Of a stretch of 64,000 nucleotides of DNA, positions 59,110 through 64,000 are shown piece by piece. A program made the translations under genes and the position numbers. How positions within the stretch are numbered: position 1 is the first letter of the stretch; each line of letters starts with the position of its first letter. The notes under the pieces were generated by a model. That model saw only the letters and a program-made list of their open reading frames with translations. It was not told the DNA's origin and did no database searches. Origin of the DNA: DATHZQ01 sp965216945 (GTDB lineage: Bacteria > Actinomycetota > Acidimicrobiia > Spongiisociales > UBA5794); assembly GCA_965216945.1 (NCBI GenBank), contig CBDCGU010000003.1, positions 1,364,001-1,428,000 of the forward strand, in the 5' to 3' direction.

Positions 59110-62100
59110 GTGCATTTCGGGATACTCGGACCACTCAGCATCGACGACGGCGGACGGCGCGTGGAGATCACTGCACCGAAGCAGCGCGCCCTGCTCATCC
59201 TGCTCTTGCTCGAGGCCGGTCACGTGGTACCCGCCGAGGTGATCCTGGACCGGCTGTGGCCGGACAATCCGCCGTCCGGTGGGTTGAAGACGGTTCGGTT
59301 CCACGTCTCCAAGGTTCGGGATGTGCTCGAGCCCGGCGTCAAGGGAAGCGGCTTCAGCGTCCTCGAAACGCGCGATGCGGGCTACTACGTCGATCCCACC
59401 CGACACGAGATCGACAGCAGGCGCTTCGACCGCCTTGCCACCGAGGGCCACCGCGAGGTCGAGCCCCGGCCCGACCGGGCCCAGCGGCTGCTCTCCGAGG
59501 CCCTCGATCTGTGGCGCGGCCCGGCGCTGCAGGACGTGGCCTACGAGGACTTCGCCGCACCCGAGTCGCGCCGTCTCGAGGCGCGCAAGCTCACCGTCAC
59601 CGAGGATCGGGTCTCCAGCGAGTTGCGGCTGGGGAGAACCGCAGGCGTCGTGGCGGAGCTGGAGGAGCTCGCCGCCGCCAACCCGCTGCGAGAGCGCACA
59701 ACCGAGTTGCTGATGCAGGCGTTGTATGCGTCGGGTCGATCGGCTGAGGCCATCTCGGCGGCGCAAACGCTCCGGAAGAACCTCGGAGAGCTCGGCTTGG
59801 AGCCGCCTCCGAGTCTCGTTCAGCTCGAGGAGCAGATCCTGGTTCACGACGAATCACTGGCGGCGCCCACCGCACCGACCCTGACGCAGGCGATACCGCC
59901 GCTGCCGGCTCGGCTCACCAGCTTCATCGGCCGCACCGCCGAGATCCGCCACGTCGAGGAGGCCGTCGCCCAACGCCGCCTCGTCACGCTCGTGGGGCCA
60001 CCCGGATCCGGCAAGACCCGGCTCGCCCTCGAAGTGGGCCGGACACTCGGTGACCAGTTCGCCGAGGGCGCCGGCTGGGTCGAGCTCGCCGACGTCACGA
60101 CACCGAGCCTCCTGCCCCAAGCAGTCAGCGGTGCATTGGGCATCGTGGCACCCATCGGCGCCGACTACACGGAGCTGGTGTTGGACCATCTGCGAGAACG
60201 GCAGGTACTCCTGCTGATCGACAACTGCGAGCACATCCTGGACGAAGCGGCGCGTCTGCTGCTTGCCATTCTCGAGACGTGCCCGGATGTGAAGATCCTC
60301 GCCACCTCGCGAGAAGCGCTCGGCGTGCCGGGCGAGCACACGTGGACCGTGCCGCCGTTCGAGCTGCCCCGCTTCGACGAGATCGCGCTGTCGGCGACGG
60401 CGGAAGCCGACTCGGTACGCCTCTTCGTCGACCGCGCCAGGGAAGCCGATTCCCGCTTCACCCTGACCGACGAGAACGTGGTCGACGTGGCCGCGATCTG
60501 CGTACGGCTCGATGGCCTTCCGCTGGCTATCGAGCTGGCGGCGAGCGCCACGGAGGCCTTGACTCCGCGTCAGATCGTGGCACGCCTCGACCGGCGCTTC
60601 GTCGACGTACCGGCGACGCGGCGGCATGCCGTGTCGCGACAGGCCACGATGGAACAGGCGGTGCGGTGGTCCTACGACCTGCTCAACCCGATCGAGCGTG
60701 CCATCTTCGCCCGCTTGTCGGTGTTCTCCGGTGGCTTCACCATGGAAGCGGCCGAGGCCGTGGCCGGGTGGGGTCGCGTCGACAAGGAAGATGTCTTCGA
60801 CGCCGTCCTCCACCTCGTGCACATGTCTCTGCTGGTACCGACGCACACCAGCGACGATCAGATCCGGTACCGAATGCTCATGGTGTTGCGCCAGTTCGGC
60901 CAGCGCGAATTGCAGGCAGAGGGTGACGCCGCCGCCGTCGACGAGCGGCACGCCGATCATTACGCATCGGTCGCCGAGGCGATCGCACCTCACATCGAGG
61001 GGCCGACCGCTTCAAGGGCGAGCGAGATCGCCAACATCGAGCTGGAGAACTTCCGCACCGCGATGGAGTCCAGCATCACCCGCGACCGCTGCGACGTGGC
61101 ACTCCGCATCGACGCCGCCCTCACATGGCACTGGTATTGGCGCTCCCACATCGAGGAGGGGCTGCGGTGGGGCACCCGGATCCTGGAGGCCGCCCCCGAG
61201 GGCGAGCCGACGGCTGCCCGCGCCCAGGTGCTGTATGCAGTGGGCATCTTCCAGACGATCACCGGCCGCTATGCGGATGCCAATGCGACGTTCGAATCTG
61301 CCAGTGAGATGGCTCGGGGTCTCGGCCTCGAGCAGTTGGAGGCGAGGACGCTCGCCGGTCGCGGTGTCAACGCCCGCGATCGGGGCCGCTTGTCGGCGTC
61401 GCAGGAATACCTCCACGCCGCTGAAGAGATCTCGCGACGCACCGACGACGTGGGCCACCTTGCGCTCACGCTGCGCTTCGTCGGCGTCACGCGTTACCTC
61501 CTCGGCGATCTGGCCGGAGCCAAGGCGGCGCTCGACGAGGCATACGACCTCTTCTCGCAGGCGGGCCACCGCGGCGGCATGGGCTGGGCCAAGGAGGGCC
61601 TGGCAAGCGTTGCGTTCCGCAGCGATGAAGACGGCTTCTCTCTCGCAGAGGAGGCAGCGGCCCTGTACTCGGAAGTGCACGACCGCCGCAATCAAGCGTG
61701 GTTACTCATCCGGACCGCCATTGCCCGCCTCAACCGCAACCTTCTGGAAGAGGCCGCTATCGATCTCGCCGAGAGCCGGGCGCTGTTCGCCGAGCTCAAC
61801 GACAAGCGTGGTCTCGCCTATGCAGAACAGCATCTCGGCATGCTGGAGCTCGCCCGCGACAACCTCATCGCCGCAGGAGCGAAGCTGCGAACCGCCCTCG
61901 CTCGCTTCGAGGAGATCGGCGACGAGAGCGGGGTCAGCGGCACCCATGGTTGGCTGGCGGTGTTGGCGGTGCGTATCGGTGACGATGAGGCGGCAGGATC
62001 GGAGCTGGAGGGTTGGTCGGCCCACCCCGTCGAGGATCGTTACGCCTGGGGGGTGCTGGACGTCCTCACCGCAATGGTCGGCGCCGCTCGGGAGGCCGGC

Positions 62101-62238
62101 CTCGAAACCGCACCGATCGAGCAGGTGCGCGACAACCTCGATGCCGCACTGGCTGCGGGAGAGGGCGTCGCCACGGCCATCCAGGACGTCGCCGGAGTGG
62201 CGGATGGCATCATTGCGGCGATGGCCGGCGTGGGATGA
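59110..62238 (+). CDS. AfsR/SARP-type regulator with BTAD, NTPase and TPR-like domains
   Basis: A 1,042-residue regulator. Residues 1-245 are the OmpR-like DNA-binding and BTAD domains (GGLKTVRFHVSKVRDVL, RTTELLMQALYASGRSAEAI). An AfsR-type NTPase follows, with P-loop GPPGSGKTR near residue 295, LLLIDNCEHIL as Walker B and ILATSREALGV. The C-terminal 400 residues are helical TPR-like repeats. Such proteins activate secondary-metabolism or stress genes after ligand or phosphorylation input. GTG 59110 starts the conserved FGILGPLSIDDGGRRV. Its stop overlaps the next gene's ATG. No biosynthetic cluster is seen in the window. Confidence 0.9.
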   Translation: MHFGILGPLSIDDGGRRVEITAPKQRALLILLLLEAGHVVPAEVILDRLWPDNPPSGGLKTVRFHVSKVRDVLEPGVKGSGFSVLETRDAGYYVDPTRHEIDSRRFDRLATEGHREVEPRPDRAQRLLSEALDLWRGPALQDVAYEDFAAPESRRLEARKLTVTEDRVSSELRLGRTAGVVAELEELAAANPLRERTTELLMQALYASGRSAEAISAAQTLRKNLGELGLEPPPSLVQLEEQILVHDESLAAPTAPTLTQAIPPLPARLTSFIGRTAEIRHVEEAVAQRRLVTLVGPPGSGKTRLALEVGRTLGDQFAEGAGWVELADVTTPSLLPQAVSGALGIVAPIGADYTELVLDHLRERQVLLLIDNCEHILDEAARLLLAILETCPDVKILATSREALGVPGEHTWTVPPFELPRFDEIALSATAEADSVRLFVDRAREADSRFTLTDENVVDVAAICVRLDGLPLAIELAASATEALTPRQIVARLDRRFVDVPATRRHAVSRQATMEQAVRWSYDLLNPIERAIFARLSVFSGGFTMEAAEAVAGWGRVDKEDVFDAVLHLVHMSLLVPTHTSDDQIRYRMLMVLRQFGQRELQAEGDAAAVDERHADHYASVAEAIAPHIEGPTASRASEIANIELENFRTAMESSITRDRCDVALRIDAALTWHWYWRSHIEEGLRWGTRILEAAPEGEPTAARAQVLYAVGIFQTITGRYADANATFESASEMARGLGLEQLEARTLAGRGVNARDRGRLSASQEYLHAAEEISRRTDDVGHLALTLRFVGVTRYLLGDLAGAKAALDEAYDLFSQAGHRGGMGWAKEGLASVAFRSDEDGFSLAEEAAALYSEVHDRRNQAWLLIRTAIARLNRNLLEEAAIDLAESRALFAELNDKRGLAYAEQHLGMLELARDNLIAAGAKLRTALARFEEIGDESGVSGTHGWLAVLAVRIGDDEAAGSELEGWSAHPVEDRYAWGVLDVLTAMVGAAREAGLETAPIEQVRDNLDAALAAGEGVATAIQDVAGVADGIIAAMAGVG

Positions 62239-63161
62239 GCTACGAGATCGCACTACAGACCAGCGGTCCGTACCAGCAGTTGCTCGACAATGCTCGCTGG
62301 GCCGAAGCGAACGGGCTGGCCTGCATCGCCGTGCCGGACCATTATCTGCTGTCGCTGAGCGATGCAGACGACGTTCCCGCATACGACGCGCTGACCCAGC
62401 TTGCGGCGCTGGCGCGCGATACGTCATCGATAGAGCTGTCGGTGCTCGTCAGCCCGATCACGTTTCGCCACCCGGCCGTGCTCGCCAAGACGGCGTTGAC
62501 GATCGACGAGCTGTCCGGCGGGCGCTTCACCCTCGGCATCGGCACGGGCTGGATGGAGCGGGAGCACACCCTGTTCGGGTTCCCGTTTCCCGGCACGTCG
62601 GAGCGATTCGAGCTGCTCGAAGAAGCCCTCGGGTATGTGCGGGCGATTCTCGACGACACGCACCCGGGATTTCGGGGCCACCACTTCGCGCTCGACGCCG
62701 CACCGACCTATCCGCGGCCGAAGCAGCTACGCATCGTGGTGGGTGGGGTCGGCCCGCACAAGACACCCCGGCTCGCCGGGCGCTTCGCGGACGAGTTCAA
62801 CTGCTACCCGGCGCCGCTTCACGAGTTCGGGAACCGTGTGGCGCGAGCACATGAAGGGGCCCGCAGAGCGGGGCGTGATCCCGATGCATTGCTCATCAGC
62901 AGCTCGGGGGCGGTGCTGGTCGCCTCGACCCGCACCGAGTTCGACGAGCTCCTCGAGCGACGCGCTGAAGAGGCCGGGATGAGCGTCGAGGACCTCCGAG
63001 CCCACATGAGCATGCGCAACACACCGCATGGCACGTACGACGAGGTAGCGAGCCAGCTCGCCGATCTCGCCGGGGCCGGGATGCGCCGCTTCTACCTGCA
63101 ACGGTCCGGCGACTTCGACCGGGACGCCGATCTGGCGCTCATCCGCGAGCTGCAGACATGA
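62235..63161 (+). CDS. Luciferase-like (LLM class) F420-dependent oxidoreductase
   Basis: A 308-residue TIM-barrel flavin/F420 oxidoreductase: ARWAEANGLACIAVPDH at the start, PITFRHPAVLAKTALTIDELSGGRFTLGIGTGWMEREHTLFGFPFP in the core, and LRIVVGGVGPHKTPRLAGRFADEFN later. The GIGTGW element is usual for F420 or FMN binding in this class. ATG 62235 overlaps the SARP stop (ATGA), so it is probably a direct partner or target of that regulator. Substrate unknown. Confidence 0.9.
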   Translation: MSYEIALQTSGPYQQLLDNARWAEANGLACIAVPDHYLLSLSDADDVPAYDALTQLAALARDTSSIELSVLVSPITFRHPAVLAKTALTIDELSGGRFTLGIGTGWMEREHTLFGFPFPGTSERFELLEEALGYVRAILDDTHPGFRGHHFALDAAPTYPRPKQLRIVVGGVGPHKTPRLAGRFADEFNCYPAPLHEFGNRVARAHEGARRAGRDPDALLISSSGAVLVASTRTEFDELLERRAEEAGMSVEDLRAHMSMRNTPHGTYDEVASQLADLAGAGMRRFYLQRSGDFDRDADLALIRELQT

Positions 63162-63269
63162 GGGTTCGAGCGGCCTTCGGGTCAGCGATGTCTCGGGTCG
63201 AGCCGGCAAGCCGAGTGAGCCTGTCTTCCCGGTGCATGTGATCGAGTGTGCGCCAGGCTCTGGAGGCGG

Positions 63270-63569
63270 TTACTCGAGGTCGAAAGCCGCCATGATCGCT
63301 TCGGTGAGGAGTGGCTCTTGGGCGGGCAGGAGGTAGCCGGCCACTCGTCCGAGTGAGGCGGCGGGGATCGTGACGATGTTGTCGCAGCTGACCACGCCGT
63401 CTTCGGACAGGCCGTTGTCGGGGCCCACCTGAACCTCAGTGGCGAGTCCTCGCCGCCGTGTGGTGATCGGGGCGACGGTCACCCTGGTCATCGCGGGCCG
63501 GACGAGTTCCCTCGTCAGCACGAGGACCGGGCGTCGTTTGTCGAGTTCAGCGACGTGGATGGGTCGCAT
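63270..63569 (-). CDS. MazF/PemK-like toxin
   Basis: A 99-residue protein resembling MazF endoribonucleases: DKRRPVLVLTRELVRPAMTRVTVAPITTRRRGLATEVQVGP in the first half and GVVSCDNIVTIPAASLGRVAG later. The usual catalytic arginine and Thr/Ser region are in VTVAPITTRRRG. It would cut mRNA when free of antitoxin. ATG 63569 overlaps the antitoxin stop (TGATG), giving tight coupling. It is convergent with the oxidoreductase gene. Confidence 0.88.
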   Translation of the reverse strand: MRPIHVAELDKRRPVLVLTRELVRPAMTRVTVAPITTRRRGLATEVQVGPDNGLSEDGVVSCDNIVTIPAASLGRVAGYLLPAQEPLLTEAIMAAFDLE

Positions 63570-63805
63570 CACTCGTTGGGCAGCGTGCGGGCGAACTCGG
63601 CGAGGTCGTCGAGTCGATCGGGATCCGCGGCGTCACGTTCCGCAAGCAGAATGGCCAGGTCTCGTGCGGCGCGGGTGCGGCGGCGTTCCCGCGCCAGAGC
63701 TCGGGCGACCGCATCGGCCCGGCTGGTGGCTGCGCCGGCTCTGACCTGCCCGTCTACGTAGTCAACGAGGTCCTCCGGTAGACGCACCGCGATCTGCTTG
63801 CTCAT
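63569..63805 (-). CDS. Ribbon-helix-helix antitoxin
   Basis: This 78-residue protein opens with MSKQIAVRLPEDLVDYVDGQ and continues GAATSRADAVARALARERRR, the beta-strand/helix/helix DNA-binding module of MazE/CopG-type antitoxins, followed by an acidic C-terminal tail (LLAERDAADPDRLDDLAEF) that would wrap the toxin. ATG 63805 gives the standard N-terminus; longer upstream readings are arginine-rich and not conserved. The pair is probably self-repressing. The remaining 195 bases to the right edge show no convincing gene. Confidence 0.88.
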   Translation of the reverse strand: MSKQIAVRLPEDLVDYVDGQVRAGAATSRADAVARALARERRRTRAARDLAILLAERDAADPDRLDDLAEFARTLPNE

Positions 63806-64000
63806 CCCGACATGGTATCGCATCGCATCCCGAATCGCTACCACTGCCCTGAGCGCGTAGAGCGCTACGACGTGTTTGCGACAGCCGCCACGCCGGCGAC
63901 GCCCCCGCCGCCCGTGGATACGTCCGGGCTCGACTCGTGCTCGGCATTCCGTCGGCACGAGGATCCCCTGGCCGGAGCGCCACCCCGCTCCCCCGAGCAG

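Noticed and set aside
1..64000. Selenocysteine genes (in-frame TGA with SECIS)
   Set aside because: The hydroxylases are intact without TGA readthrough; in this system selenium is a cofactor, not an amino acid.
1..64000. CRISPR arrays, tRNA or rRNA genes, insertion sequences
   Set aside because: No regular repeat-spacer pattern, no recognisable RNA gene and no transposase were seen on either strand.

Overview
The window is GC-rich DNA from what is most likely an actinobacterium of the Acidimicrobiia type. This is inferred from the long lipoprotein leaders ending in A-A-C-G-G-D-D-D, an F420-type luciferase-like oxidoreductase, a very large AfsR/SARP-type regulator, a DinB-like thiol-transferase-fold protein, and frequent GTG starts with four-base start/stop overlaps. 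No rRNA, tRNA, CRISPR array or insertion sequence was seen.

Left block (1-20998). On the minus strand are a partial ygfK, a short ssnA and a fused [2Fe-2S]/molybdenum hydroxylase of the selenium-dependent xanthine dehydrogenase type. Diverging from them are a thiamine-binding-like protein, a small HTH regulator and an EamA transporter. Then comes a tightly packed plus-strand run of twelve genes: FAD subunit, [2Fe-2S] subunit, CobW-type GTPase, GntR/FCD regulator, molybdopterin subunit, ACMSD-like amidohydrolase, BMP-family lipoprotein, two permeases, double ATPase, UbiX-like and UbiD-like proteins. A perfect 20-bp palindrome lies just ahead of the run. It reads as one catabolic pathway: import a nucleobase- or nucleoside-like or N-heteroaromatic compound, hydroxylate it, then cleave or decarboxylate it.

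21.0-22.2 kb holds a lone pyrB. Ahead of it is a strong intrinsic terminator lying inside a 42-codon open reading frame that ends across the pyrB start codon, which looks like a pyrL-type attenuator.

Middle block (22.3-39.6 kb, minus strand) is a beta-glucan (laminarin-like) utilisation locus. In transcription order it has a CebR/CelR-like LacI regulator, sugar-binding lipoprotein, two CUT1 permeases, a mannonate-dehydratase-like enolase-superfamily enzyme, an SDR, a GH16 lipoprotein, a 1,419-residue secreted GH16 with nested domains, a GH3, and an 1,147-residue protein resembling clan GH-Q phosphorylases. Perfect CebR-type operators precede the regulator and the binding-protein gene.

39.9-42.1 kb carries a lipoprotein, a YCII protein, and an ArsR plus SRPBCC pair with a shared divergent promoter.

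42.1-56.9 kb is a second selenium-dependent molybdenum hydroxylase region. An FAD subunit, XdhD (with a ferredoxin domain that has lost every cluster cysteine), XdhC, YqeB and YqeC are followed by three small uncharacterised genes. Opposite and beyond are a second BMP lipoprotein, a short YgfK paralogue, and a second nucleoside-type ATPase with two permeases. YqeB and YqeC are signature proteins for the labile selenium cofactor of these hydroxylases; selD is not in the window.

The right end (57-64 kb) has a gamma-carbonic anhydrase, a DinB-like protein, a glyoxalase-fold protein, the SARP/AfsR regulator, an F420-type oxidoreductase and a MazF-like toxin with a ribbon-helix-helix antitoxin.
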